Source of the DNA: JARKPK01 sp964631235
GTDB lineage: Bacteria; Planctomycetota; Planctomycetia; Pirellulales; Thermoguttaceae
Reading direction: 5' to 3'
Length of the DNA: 64,000 nt
Assembly: GCA_964631235.1 (NCBI GenBank)
Contig: CAZVZX010000017.1
Coordinates: forward strand, 31,719-95,718
Shown here: piece after piece, positions 18,874-26,868 of the stretch
How positions within the stretch are numbered: the stretch's first letter is position 1
Layout: each line of letters opens with the position of its first letter
The notes under the pieces: model-generated
Databases searched by the model: none
Told to the model about the DNA's origin: nothing
The model's input: only the letters and a program-made list of their open reading frames with translations
Translations under genes and position numbers: made by a program

Positions 18874-19854
18874 ATGATTGTTACGACGAAGGAGCTGTTC
18901 CAGCATGCGTACGGTCGCTATGCGATCGGCGCGTACAATATCAATAACTTGGAGCAAACCGTCGGTTTGTTCCGCGGCAACTTGGGCAAGTCGAAATCGA
19001 ACAGCGACCCGGTCGATGCCGGAAAAAGCGCGCCGTTCATCATTCAGATTTCGCGCGGGGCGCGGAGCTACAGCGACAAACGGTTTTTGGAGGCGATGAT
19101 TCGTACAGCCGACCAGGTGTTTCCCGAGGCGATCTTCGCCGTCCATCTCGACCACGGTACGGAAGAGGTGTGCTACGACTGCATCGACAGCGGCTTCTAC
19201 AGCTCGGTCATGATCGACGCTTCGCATGAGCCCTTCGAGAAGAACATCGAAATCACCAAGCGGGTGGTGGATCGGGCGCATGCCAAGGGTGTGGTGGTCG
19301 AGGCCGAATTGGGCCAATTGGGCGGGGTGGAAGAAGACGTCGTCGGCAGTGTGTGTCTGACCGAGCCTGCACAGGCCGCCGAGTTTATCGAACGCACCGG
19401 CTGCGACTCGCTCGCGGTGGCTATCGGCACGTCGCACGGCGCGTATAAGTTCAGCGGTGCCCAAGGAATCCGGCTCGATCGCCTGGCCGAGATCCAGAAG
19501 GCGGTGCCCAAGAACTTCCCGTTGGTCATGCATGGTTCAAGCAGCGTGCCGAAAGAATGGGTCGATCGGATCAATGCCGCCGGCGGGGCGATCAAAAGCG
19601 CCAGCGGCGTGGACGAAGCCCAGTACATCCAAGCGGCGCGTTTGGGCGTGTGCAAAGTGAATATCGACACCGACGGTCGGCTCGTCTGGTGCGCGATTCA
19701 TCGCGAATCGTTCCGCGACGATCCGGCCAACTTCGACCTTCGCCCGCCCGGAAAACTCTTCATGGAGGCCTACGCCGCCTACATCATTCACAAGAACACG
19801 AAGTTGGGCTCGGCCGGACAGTTGGAGGCCGTGCGTCAACTCGTGCGCAAGTAG
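18874..19854 (+). CDS. fba: Class II fructose-bisphosphate aldolase
   Basis: A zinc-dependent aldolase that cleaves fructose 1,6-bisphosphate to dihydroxyacetone phosphate and glyceraldehyde 3-phosphate, in glycolysis and gluconeogenesis. At 326 residues it has the class II features. These include YAIGAYNINNLEQ near the N-terminus, the zinc/substrate region AVHLDHGTEE, VVEAELGQLGG, VAIGTSHGAYKF, and the phosphate-binding LVMHGSSSVP. Its C-terminal region ends with a helix resembling the tagatose/fructose bisphosphate subfamily. The ATG at 18874 follows a GGGAG-like ribosome site. It is flanked by long gaps and appears monocistronic. Confidence 0.95.
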   Translation: MIVTTKELFQHAYGRYAIGAYNINNLEQTVGLFRGNLGKSKSNSDPVDAGKSAPFIIQISRGARSYSDKRFLEAMIRTADQVFPEAIFAVHLDHGTEEVCYDCIDSGFYSSVMIDASHEPFEKNIEITKRVVDRAHAKGVVVEAELGQLGGVEEDVVGSVCLTEPAQAAEFIERTGCDSLAVAIGTSHGAYKFSGAQGIRLDRLAEIQKAVPKNFPLVMHGSSSVPKEWVDRINAAGGAIKSASGVDEAQYIQAARLGVCKVNIDTDGRLVWCAIHRESFRDDPANFDLRPPGKLFMEAYAAYIIHKNTKLGSAGQLEAVRQLVRK

Positions 19855-20076
19855 TTCGGCGACGGTTGCATTCGGCCGGAAGTGCGGCTGCGAGTGTCGC
19901 GGTGCCGCTGCGCTAGCGCCTGCGGCTCGGCCTTTGTTCGTTGTGCCAGCGGCGGCCGCGATGGTTGCCGATGGGCAATGCGGCGGTCTTGTTTCGATTC
20001 CAAGCCGTAACGAGTGTACGTCGGCTGGTGCTGTGCGCACAGTGCGAGCCAATCGGAGTCGGCTTGTTCCGCGCAA

Positions 20077-20174
20077 CAGCCCGTTGAAAAAGTCATTATT
20101 GGATTCGCGGCTGCGCGTGTTTTCCGCAGAGTGCGCGGGCTGAATTCGTTCGAATCGTGTTTTTCAACGGGCTG
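20077..20174. mobile_element. Short inverted-repeat (MITE-like) element, copy A
   Basis: A 98-bp element bounded by perfect 15-bp terminal inverted repeats, CAGCCCGTTGAAAAA and its complement. The interior is about 80% identical to the element at 50741-50840, including GTGTTTTCCG and CGCGGGCTG. It has no coding capacity. Short peptides translated from it are artefacts of the repeat. Confidence 0.75.
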
Positions 20175-20300
20175 CTAATACCACAGCGCTAAGTCGCGGC
20201 AAATGGTGAGTAGGGCACGACAACGGCTTTTTGGTGTTTCCCGGCTGTGAATATCCGGTTTCCCGGTTCTACTTTCGAGGCGACTCAGCGCTGTCGGTGC

Positions 20301-20380
20301 TAAAAAACCGCGAAAGACGGAAAGCGGTTCACCCGGGGGACGCGCGTAAGAAAGCGGCGTTGCTGCGCCCGGGGCCGCCA
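20301..20380 (+). repeat. Dispersed ~80-bp repeat, copy 2
   Basis: It begins AAAACCGCGAAAGACGGAAA, which matches 19 bases of the inverted copy near 58275. It then follows the family order GCGGTTCA, GCGCGTAAGAAAG and TTGCTGCGCC. It is more diverged than copies 1 and 3. Confidence 0.45.
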
Positions 20381-20430
20381 TCGCGATTGTGTGGCACGAT
20401 TTGGTTTTGCGGCGGAAATCCTTCGGGGCG

Positions 20431-21330
20431 TCAATTCGCGTCGGTTTCGGCGACAGAGGTTTGAGGATTGTATAGCCCGCTGTGCTGAGTTTGCACCAGG
20501 CGCAAGATCACGAGTTTTTGGACGGGCTGTTCGCCGCTTTCACTGAAGAAGTTGTGTCCGAGGCTGCCCGGACGATCAGGCAGACAGCCGAGGATCAGCA
20601 TTTCACCGGGGCTCAAGGTGGCGGAGGCGGTCAACTCTTCGAACACGCGACGAGGCCGGCCGGCCTCTAACCGCAAGATGCCCTGATCGCCGACCCAGCG
20701 CTGCCGCGGTTGATCGTGGTGCAGTTCGGGGGTTACGTCGATTTTCACGCGGCCGTCAGGCAGCAGGGTAGGGGTGACGGCCAAGAGAGCCTGTGCTTGC
20801 GAATAGGTTTGGCCGCAAACGCCGTCGTCGGTGCGAACGAGTACCGGCAGTTGGTCGTAGGTGCCCGAGGTGATTACTTCGCCGCGTCGGCCGGAACGCA
20901 GGGGCATGTGGCGATGCTCGTTTCGAATCGGCTGGGCCAGATCGGCCAAGGCGATCGTGGTGCCCGACTTCTGTTCGGACGGCTGCGATTGCAGATCGAG
21001 CAGTTGTGAAAGGCCGATCGGCAATGTTGTGCCCACCACGCCCGCCCGAAAACCATTTTGTGCTAATCGGGTGCGAACTTCGGCGGGCAGGTGCTGCTCG
21101 TCAATCTCTTCCCAGATTTTTTGGGCGGCCGCTTGTTCGGTGCAGGGGATGCGGACGATCACCACGTCGAAAACGGCGCTGTCGGGCGAAAGCTGCGGTG
21201 CCACCAGCGGCGATTTGCCGGGCAGGGCGATCGGCGCAGTGCATCCGAAAACGAAGACCCACAGGCAGCAGAAAGCCCCGCGGGGGCCTGCCGCAGAAAG
21301 GGTTCGGGTTGCAGAGGCGAATAGCGACAT
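20431..21330 (-). CDS. Putative lipoprotein with secretin-like C-terminal region
   Basis: The ATG at 21330 gives 299 residues starting with a signal sequence ending in the lipobox-like VFVFGCTAP. Earlier in-frame starts lack a signal. The first part resembles a small mixed domain (SAVFDVVIVRIPCTEQAAAQ). The C-terminal ~120 residues (from LLAVTPTLLPDGRVKIDVTPELH, then LSPGEMLILGCLPDRPGSLGHNFF) have the pattern of the beta-domain of secretins (GspD/PilQ). The size is too small for a whole secretin and there is no N0/N1 series. It may be a secretin-related accessory protein; the assignment rests on pattern resemblance only. Confidence 0.65.
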   Translation of the reverse strand: MSLFASATRTLSAAGPRGAFCCLWVFVFGCTAPIALPGKSPLVAPQLSPDSAVFDVVIVRIPCTEQAAAQKIWEEIDEQHLPAEVRTRLAQNGFRAGVVGTTLPIGLSQLLDLQSQPSEQKSGTTIALADLAQPIRNEHRHMPLRSGRRGEVITSGTYDQLPVLVRTDDGVCGQTYSQAQALLAVTPTLLPDGRVKIDVTPELHHDQPRQRWVGDQGILRLEAGRPRRVFEELTASATLSPGEMLILGCLPDRPGSLGHNFFSESGEQPVQKLVILRLVQTQHSGLYNPQTSVAETDAN

Positions 21331-21709
21331 GCCTTCGGAAACGACGTACGACCGCACCGAACAGTTGGAAAACCGCAGTACCTTTGGGGGACATTCGGGG
21401 CGACAACGGCACCCGCTTCGACCGGTTTCCAAAGGGGGCCGAAAGATACTCGAACCCCCGGCAAGGGTCAAGAGAACTCGACAGAACGGCGATGCCTGAG
21501 TAACCTAATGGTTTCCCCGCCGTCGCGGACACATGGCTGGGCATCGGCGCGACCGCGAACCGACGGCCGTTTTCGTCGGCGCAGTGACAATAAGCCGATC
21601 GGCCGATCGTAGGCGAATTCCAGAGCGCATCGACGGAGAAGGGCCGGTCGGGTCGCAGCGGCGTTTGGGGATGCGACAATTGTACGAAGTCGTGTGAGGG
21701 GAACTAGTT
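21331..21709. other. Intergenic region between divergent lipoprotein and trpB genes
   Basis: About 380 bp. The promoters of both flanking genes should lie here, but no clear -35/-10 pair, repeat or RNA structure was recognised. Confidence 0.5.
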
Positions 21710-23068
21710 ATGCAGTGCAAACGGGTGTTGTTGACCGAGAACGATATTCCGACCGCCTGGTACAATCTTCAGGCCGACCTGCCCGCGCCGGTCCCCCCGC
21801 CGCTTCATCCGGTAACGCACGAGCCGATGGGCCCGGAATTGTTGACGCGAATCTTCGCCCGGGCGCTAATCGAGCAAGAGGTCAGCCGCGAGCGATGGAT
21901 CGAAATTCCCTCCGAGGTCCGCCGCTTGTACGCCATTTGGCGGCCCACGCCGCTCGTCCGCGCCTACGATCTGGAAAAAGCGCTGGGCACGCCGGCACGC
22001 ATCTACTTCAAAGACGAAAGCCACAGCCCCCCGGGCAGCCATAAACCCAACACGGCCTTGCCGCAGGCCTACTACAACAAACAAGAGGGCATCATGCGGC
22101 TTTCGACCGAGACGGGCGCCGGGCAGTGGGGCAGCTCGCTGGCGTTCGTTTGCTCGCTGCTGGGAATGCAGTGCAAAGTGTACATGGTGAAGGTGAGCTA
22201 CAACCACAAGCCTTATCGCCGCTCGATGATGCAGCTTTGGGGCGCCGAGGTCACCCCCAGCCCTTCGGAAGAAACGGAAGCCGGCCGGCAGATTCTCGCG
22301 GCCGATCCGAATTGCCCGGGCAGCTTGGGCATCGCCATCAGCGAGGCCGTCGAAGTCGCCATGAATCGCGACGACACGAATTACACGCTCGGCAGCGTGC
22401 TCAATCATGTGATGCTGCACCAAACGGTCATCGGGCTCGAAGCCGAGCGGCAGTTCGAGATGATCGGCGATTGGCCCGATGTCGTTTTCGGCTGCGTCGG
22501 CGGCGGGAGCAACTTTGCCGGGCTCGTTTTCCCGCTGTTGCGGCACAAGATTGCCGGCAAGCGCGACACCCGGTTCGTCGCCTGCGAACCGCATTCGTGC
22601 CCCTCGATGAGTCGCGGCCAATACCGCTACGATTACGGCGACACGACCAAACTCACCCCGCTGGTCAAAATGCATACGCTCGGCCACGGCTTTGTGCCGC
22701 CGGGAATTCATGCGGGCGGACTGCGCTACCACGGGATGGCGCCGATGGTCAGCTTGGCCGCCAAGCTGGGATTGGTCGAAGCGGCTGCGTTCCATCAAAT
22801 CGAGTGCTTCCAAGCGGCTCGGCTTTTCGCGGCCACCGAAGGGATCATTCCCGCGCCCGAAACCTCGCACGCGGTGCGCGGCGCTGTGGCCGAGGCCCTC
22901 CGCTGCCGCGAAACCGGCGAAGAAAAGTGCATCCTGTTCAATCTGAGCGGACACGGGCTTTGCGATTTGGGTTCCTACGATCGCTTCCTCAGCGGCGAGT
23001 TGGAAGACTATTCCTACCCGCAAGAGAAAATCGAAGAATCGCTCGCCGAGCTGCCGCAAATCGATTGA
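21710..23068 (+). CDS. trpB: Tryptophan synthase beta chain, TrpB2 type
   Basis: A 452-residue PLP enzyme that condenses indole with serine to give tryptophan. The PLP lysine is K112 in PGSHKPNTA, and the phosphate-binding glycine loop is GCVGGGSNFAG (about residues 263-273). The extended N-terminus, the motif ETGAGQWGSS and the length are features of the TrpB2 subfamily rather than the ~400-residue TrpB1 that pairs with TrpA. No trpA or other trp gene adjoins it, so it probably acts alone, perhaps salvaging free indole; that role is inference from the subfamily. The ATG at 21710 is the first in the frame. Confidence 0.93.
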   Translation: MQCKRVLLTENDIPTAWYNLQADLPAPVPPPLHPVTHEPMGPELLTRIFARALIEQEVSRERWIEIPSEVRRLYAIWRPTPLVRAYDLEKALGTPARIYFKDESHSPPGSHKPNTALPQAYYNKQEGIMRLSTETGAGQWGSSLAFVCSLLGMQCKVYMVKVSYNHKPYRRSMMQLWGAEVTPSPSEETEAGRQILAADPNCPGSLGIAISEAVEVAMNRDDTNYTLGSVLNHVMLHQTVIGLEAERQFEMIGDWPDVVFGCVGGGSNFAGLVFPLLRHKIAGKRDTRFVACEPHSCPSMSRGQYRYDYGDTTKLTPLVKMHTLGHGFVPPGIHAGGLRYHGMAPMVSLAAKLGLVEAAAFHQIECFQAARLFAATEGIIPAPETSHAVRGAVAEALRCRETGEEKCILFNLSGHGLCDLGSYDRFLSGELEDYSYPQEKIEESLAELPQID

Positions 23069-23120
23069 AAACCATCCGCTCGAATCGCGCGACCGAGCCC
23101 CCCGCGGCGGAACGTCTGCC

Positions 23121-23477
23121 TCACTTCACGAGCGTGGAGAGCAATGTGCCCAGTTTCTCAAGGGCTTCGGCAGTCGTTTGCGCCGGCAGCTCGCAGATCA
23201 ACGTTGCATCCCGGGCTCGCCAGTCGAGACTTTTCACCTGGTCGGCCAACACCACACCGCTCACTCTCAATCCATCGGGGATATCCACTTCGAAGGGGTA
23301 TCCTTTCTTCTGTGAGGTGATCGGGCAGAACAAAGCCAACCCGACCTTGGCGTTGTACGCCTCGGGCGACATAACAACGGCCGGGCGGCGGCCGGCTTGC
23401 TCATGTCCAGCTTGCGGATCGAAGGCAAGCCAGACAACATCCCCGCGTTTCGGGACGTACCGTTTGGGCCTTACCAT
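23121..23477 (-). CDS. mazF: MazF-type endoribonuclease toxin
   Basis: A 118-residue type II toxin predicted to cut mRNA at short sequences. It has the PemK/MazF fold pattern: PKRGDVVWLAFDPQAGHEQAGRRPAVVMS at the N-terminus, ALFCPITSQKKGYPFEV, and VVLADQVKSLDWRARDATLI. The ATG at 23477 overlaps the last codons of the upstream antitoxin gene by 7 bp, so translation is probably coupled. The toxin would be neutralised by the AbrB-type partner. The pair is convergent with trpB. Confidence 0.92.
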   Translation of the reverse strand: MVRPKRYVPKRGDVVWLAFDPQAGHEQAGRRPAVVMSPEAYNAKVGLALFCPITSQKKGYPFEVDIPDGLRVSGVVLADQVKSLDWRARDATLICELPAQTTAEALEKLGTLLSTLVK

Positions 23478-23716
23478 GCTTCCCTGCCTACGGCCTCACC
23501 GGTTGTGATCTCGCCATGCACGTTGTCCGGCGTAATCTGCGACAAGAGTCGCTTGAGGGTGAACTTGCGCTTGTCGGCGACAGGGGCGACCACGAGTTTG
23601 CCCTTGGCTAATGAGATTTCCACGGTCAATCGATCGCGCAGCCCGGCTTCTTCCGCGAAGCACTTCGGAATGCGCACCGCGAGGCTATTGCCCCATTTCT
23701 GCACGCGGGTTCTCAT
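23471..23716 (-). CDS. mazE: MazE-type antitoxin (AbrB/SpoVT fold)
   Basis: An 81-residue antitoxin. It begins MRTRVQKWGNSLAVRIPK, the typical swapped-hairpin AbrB DNA-binding domain, followed by a flexible C-terminal tail that would wrap the toxin. The start at 23716 is chosen because the upstream in-frame residues do not fit the family. A 25-bp palindrome at 23745-23769, just before this start, is the likely autoregulatory operator. The stop overlaps the mazF start. Confidence 0.92.
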   Translation of the reverse strand: MRTRVQKWGNSLAVRIPKCFAEEAGLRDRLTVEISLAKGKLVVAPVADKRKFTLKRLLSQITPDNVHGEITTGEAVGREAW

Positions 23717-23744
23717 CGCGGTTCTCCATCGGCCATCGAACGGC

Positions 23745-23769
23745 CATGTATCTACATTGAAGATACATG
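23745..23769. promoter_or_regulatory. Candidate mazEF operator
   Basis: Perfect inverted repeat with 9-bp arms, CATGTATCT-N7-AGATACATG, centred about 40 bp upstream of the mazE start. AbrB-type antitoxins usually bind such palindromes and repress their own operon. Confidence 0.65.
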
Positions 23770-23947
23770 ATCGAGGCAGCGGTTTCAAGGTCGGCCGGCA
23801 GCCGATCATTCGCGGGCCGGCGGCCCGCTGCAGCGAGCGACTCTTTCCGGCGAGGCGGGCATTTGCGAGAAAAAACCGCCGAACGGTCGGCGTGCGAAAC
23901 CTTCCGCCGAGGAAGCAGACTGCGGCCGGTGAATATGTGCGGCCGGT

Positions 23948-25546
23948 CTATTTCGGGCCGTTGGCATCGCGGGTCCACTGGTTGTCCACCAAGCGCCAGA
24001 TGCCCAACGGGTTGCCATCGTGCAGTTCCGGCGGGAGCAGGGCCTGCGGCACATTCTGATAGCACACGGGCCGCGCGAATCGCAAAATGGCTGCCGTGCC
24101 CACCGAGGTGAAATGGGCGTCGCTGCCGGCCGGATACGGGCCGCCGTGGTGCATCGCCGCGCACACCTCAACGCCCGTGGGGAATCCGCCGACCAACACC
24201 CGCCCGGCCTTGCGTTGCAGAATCGACCACAACGGCACCGCGGTTTCAAGCTCGCCGGGCGCCGCGTGAATCGTCGCGGTCAATTGCCCGTGCAGGCCCT
24301 CGGCGGCGGCAAGCATCTGCTCGAACCGATCGCACTCGACCAGCAGGGCTGCATGCCCGAAAACCTCGCTTTGGAACGCCGGATCGGCGACGAATTCCTC
24401 GACCGGCAGGGTGAACACCGCTGCCCGCGTCTGAAGCCGCGATGGGTCGGCCGCGGCCGTCGCCTCGGCCAAGCAAGCGAGGCGGCGGTCGTTTTTCCAA
24501 CGGGCGACGCCCTCTTCATAATCGCGGCAGATGGCCGGCAGCAGCATCGAACCCGGCGGCGTGCCGCGGACCAACTCGGCTAGCTTTGCGGTAAACCGCT
24601 CCCATGCCGGACCGCGCACGCCGAACACCAATCCCGGATTGGTGCAAAACTGTCCCACGCCCAGCGTAAGCGACTGATGATAGCCCTCGGCGATCGATTC
24701 CGCGGCTTGTTGCAATGATTCCGGCAATAGGAACACCGGGTTGACGCTGCCCATCTCGGCATAGACGGGAATCGGCTCGGGCCGCGCGGCAGCCGCCGCC
24801 ATCAGCGCCCGTCCCCCAGAAAGCGATCCGGTAAAGCCGACCGCCTTGACGGCCGGGTGCTCGACGAGTCGAAGCCCGAGCGAGCGGCCCGGCCCATGCA
24901 ACTGCGAAAACCACCCGTCGGGAAAGCCCAGCTCGGCAAGCGCTGAAGCGATGGCGTCGCCCACCAGCTCCGAGGTGCCCGCGTGCGACGGCCGCGCCTT
25001 GACGATCACCGGGCAGCCGGCCGCCAGCGCCGAGGCAGTATCGCCCCCGGCCGTCGAAAAGGCCAACGGAAAGTTGCTGGCCGGAAAGACGGCCACCGGC
25101 CCCAACGGCATTAGCATTCGCCGCAAGTCGGGCTTGGGCACGGGGCGGCGACGCGGATCGGCCCGATCAATCCGCGCATCGACCCACGAACCCTCGCGCA
25201 CCAACTCGGCGAACATCCGCAATTGGCCGGTCGTTCGCCCGCGCTCCAGTTTGATCCGCCCCGAGGGCAACGCCGTTTCCGCCGAACAACGCTCGACCAG
25301 CGTGTCGCCCAAGTCGTCGATGTTCGCCGCGATTCGTTCCAATAGGTCAGCCGTGCGGCGCGGGTCGCGCGGCCAACGACGGAATGCCTCGTCCGCCCGA
25401 CTGGCCGCCGCCTGCAATTCCTCCTCGGTCGCCACGGCGAACTCGCCGGGCAACAACTCGCCCGTGGCCGGAGCCGTCACCTGAAACCGTTCGTCGCCGC
25501 GAGCCGATCGCTCGAACCCAATCTGATTATTGCCGTGGAAAGCCAT
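23948..25546 (-). CDS. Aldehyde dehydrogenase, 2,5-dioxovalerate (alpha-ketoglutarate semialdehyde) type
   Basis: A 532-residue NAD(P)+-dependent aldehyde dehydrogenase. The catalytic cysteine is C301 in GVGQFCTNPG and the general-base glutamate is E264 in YAEMGSVNP. The cofactor-binding pattern SNFPLAFSTAGGDTASALAAGCPVIVKA is intact. The sequence QFCTNPGLV and the long length fit the subfamily that oxidises alpha-ketoglutarate semialdehyde to 2-oxoglutarate, the last step in non-phosphorylating pathways for pentoses, hydroxyproline or glucarate. No other genes of such a pathway lie nearby, so the in vivo substrate is inferred from the subfamily only. Confidence 0.88.
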   Translation of the reverse strand: MAFHGNNQIGFERSARGDERFQVTAPATGELLPGEFAVATEEELQAAASRADEAFRRWPRDPRRTADLLERIAANIDDLGDTLVERCSAETALPSGRIKLERGRTTGQLRMFAELVREGSWVDARIDRADPRRRPVPKPDLRRMLMPLGPVAVFPASNFPLAFSTAGGDTASALAAGCPVIVKARPSHAGTSELVGDAIASALAELGFPDGWFSQLHGPGRSLGLRLVEHPAVKAVGFTGSLSGGRALMAAAAARPEPIPVYAEMGSVNPVFLLPESLQQAAESIAEGYHQSLTLGVGQFCTNPGLVFGVRGPAWERFTAKLAELVRGTPPGSMLLPAICRDYEEGVARWKNDRRLACLAEATAAADPSRLQTRAAVFTLPVEEFVADPAFQSEVFGHAALLVECDRFEQMLAAAEGLHGQLTATIHAAPGELETAVPLWSILQRKAGRVLVGGFPTGVEVCAAMHHGGPYPAGSDAHFTSVGTAAILRFARPVCYQNVPQALLPPELHDGNPLGIWRLVDNQWTRDANGPK

Positions 25547-25942
25547 GGCTGCGCCTTTCGCGAAGGATCAAGAACCTGTTCGTCAACGAATGATGTTATG
25601 GCCGGTGCGGCCCGGACAAACTGCCGCCCACGCTGCCGGCCCGCCTTTGCACGACGACACAATATACCCGAATTCGGTTCGCCCTTGGACCGCGCACGAC
25701 CTGCCGATCAAACAGATGCACGTTCTTTCAGGGCAAACGTGAAGTAGAGCGAAGCGAGTATTGGCGCGCACCCGCGTTGGAACGAGAAGTTCCGTTGCCG
25801 TCGCCATGCCGTCTATTCGTGCAAGTCATCGTATGAATTGGGTTTACCACTTCGACTTGTTGATCAGACGGCAATCGTGCGGGCAGAGGGCATCGGTCGG
25901 CCGCTGGCCCGTCGGCCGGTTCGGTTGGTACAATGACGATTG
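25547..25942. other. Intergenic region between divergent genes
   Basis: About 400 bp. No gene, repeat or clear promoter was recognised. Confidence 0.5.
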
Positions 25943-26734
25943 ATGGCCATGCGATCTCTCACAGCCCTGCCGGTTTACAACGAGGCGGATCATGTTCTCG
26001 CCGCGGTGGCCGGCGCGCGGACCTATAGCCCGGCTGTGCTGGTCGTCGATGACGGATCGACGGACGGCACGGCGGAAAAGCTGGCCGGCTGCGAAGGGAT
26101 CCAAGTCGTTCGCCACGCGCGCAACCTGGGCTACGGAGCCGCGTTGCGATCGGCCTTTGCCATAGCGATCGATCAGGGCTACGACGTGCTGGTAACGATC
26201 GACTGCGATGGCCAGCATCAGCCGCAATTGATTCCGAAGTTCGTCGAAACGATCGGTGAGACCGGGGCCGACATCGTTTCCGGCAGCCGTTACCTGCGGC
26301 GGTTCGAAGGCGACACCATGCCGCCGCCCGATCGACAGCAAATCAACGCCGCGATCACTGCCGAACTGAACGCGGTGCTGGGGCTGGAACTGACCGACGC
26401 CTTCTGCGGCTTCAAGGCCTATCGCACCGCGGCCTTGGCCCAACTGCGCCTGACGGAAACCGGCTACGCCATGCCGCTGGAGTTGTGGGTGCAGGCGGCC
26501 GCCTTGCGGCTGAAAATCGTCGAGCTGGCCGTGCCGATGATCTACCTCGACGAAAAGCGTTCGTTTGGCGGCGCGCTCGACGATGCCGAGAGGCGGCTGG
26601 CGATCTATCGCGAGGTGATCGCCCGAGCGATGCAGGCCGTCGGGATGTCAGCGGCTCCAACGGAATACGCTCCGTTGGTTCACAAGGCGGAACCGCCCAA
26701 TGCGCCAGCCGACGAGACCTCGGCGACTTCGTGA
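25943..26734 (+). CDS. Family 2 glycosyltransferase (dolichol-phosphate mannosyltransferase-like)
   Basis: A GT-A fold transferase of about 263 residues. The N-terminus has the nucleotide-sugar pattern ALPVYNEADHV and VLVVDDGSTDGTAEKL, followed by HARNLGYGAALRSAF and the metal-binding TIDCDGQHQPQLIPKF. Downstream, VSGSRYLRRFEGD and DAFCGFKAYR match polyprenyl-phosphate glycosyltransferases. There are no C-terminal membrane segments, so this is the soluble DPM1-like form. ATG codons at 25943 and 25949 are both possible; neither has a strong ribosome site. The tail after residue ~235 is Pro/Ala-rich and probably disordered. The hyp genes follow on the same strand, but a functional link is not evident. 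Confidence 0.85.
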   Translation: MAMRSLTALPVYNEADHVLAAVAGARTYSPAVLVVDDGSTDGTAEKLAGCEGIQVVRHARNLGYGAALRSAFAIAIDQGYDVLVTIDCDGQHQPQLIPKFVETIGETGADIVSGSRYLRRFEGDTMPPPDRQQINAAITAELNAVLGLELTDAFCGFKAYRTAALAQLRLTETGYAMPLELWVQAAALRLKIVELAVPMIYLDEKRSFGGALDDAERRLAIYREVIARAMQAVGMSAAPTEYAPLVHKAEPPNAPADETSATS

Positions 26735-26868
26735 CTCGCCGGCGCAGGTGCGACGGATTCGTTGCGCTCGATGCGTTCAATACGATCAATGCCCTGTGCG
26801 CGATGGTCGGCTGCCAAGGGCGCAAACGGCATAGCGAAACGGCCAGTCGGATAGTCAACCCCTTGAAG

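Larger units (their letters stand above)
19855..20430. other. Intergenic region with two repeat elements
   Basis: About 580 bp downstream of the aldolase and of the convergent lipoprotein gene. It holds an inverted-repeat element (20077-20174) and a copy of the dispersed ~80-bp repeat (20301-20380), but no credible gene. Confidence 0.6.

Noticed and set aside
19934..20143. Short peptide frame through the inverted-repeat element
   Set aside because: The same peptide motif recurs at 50741-50840 because of the repeat, not because of coding.
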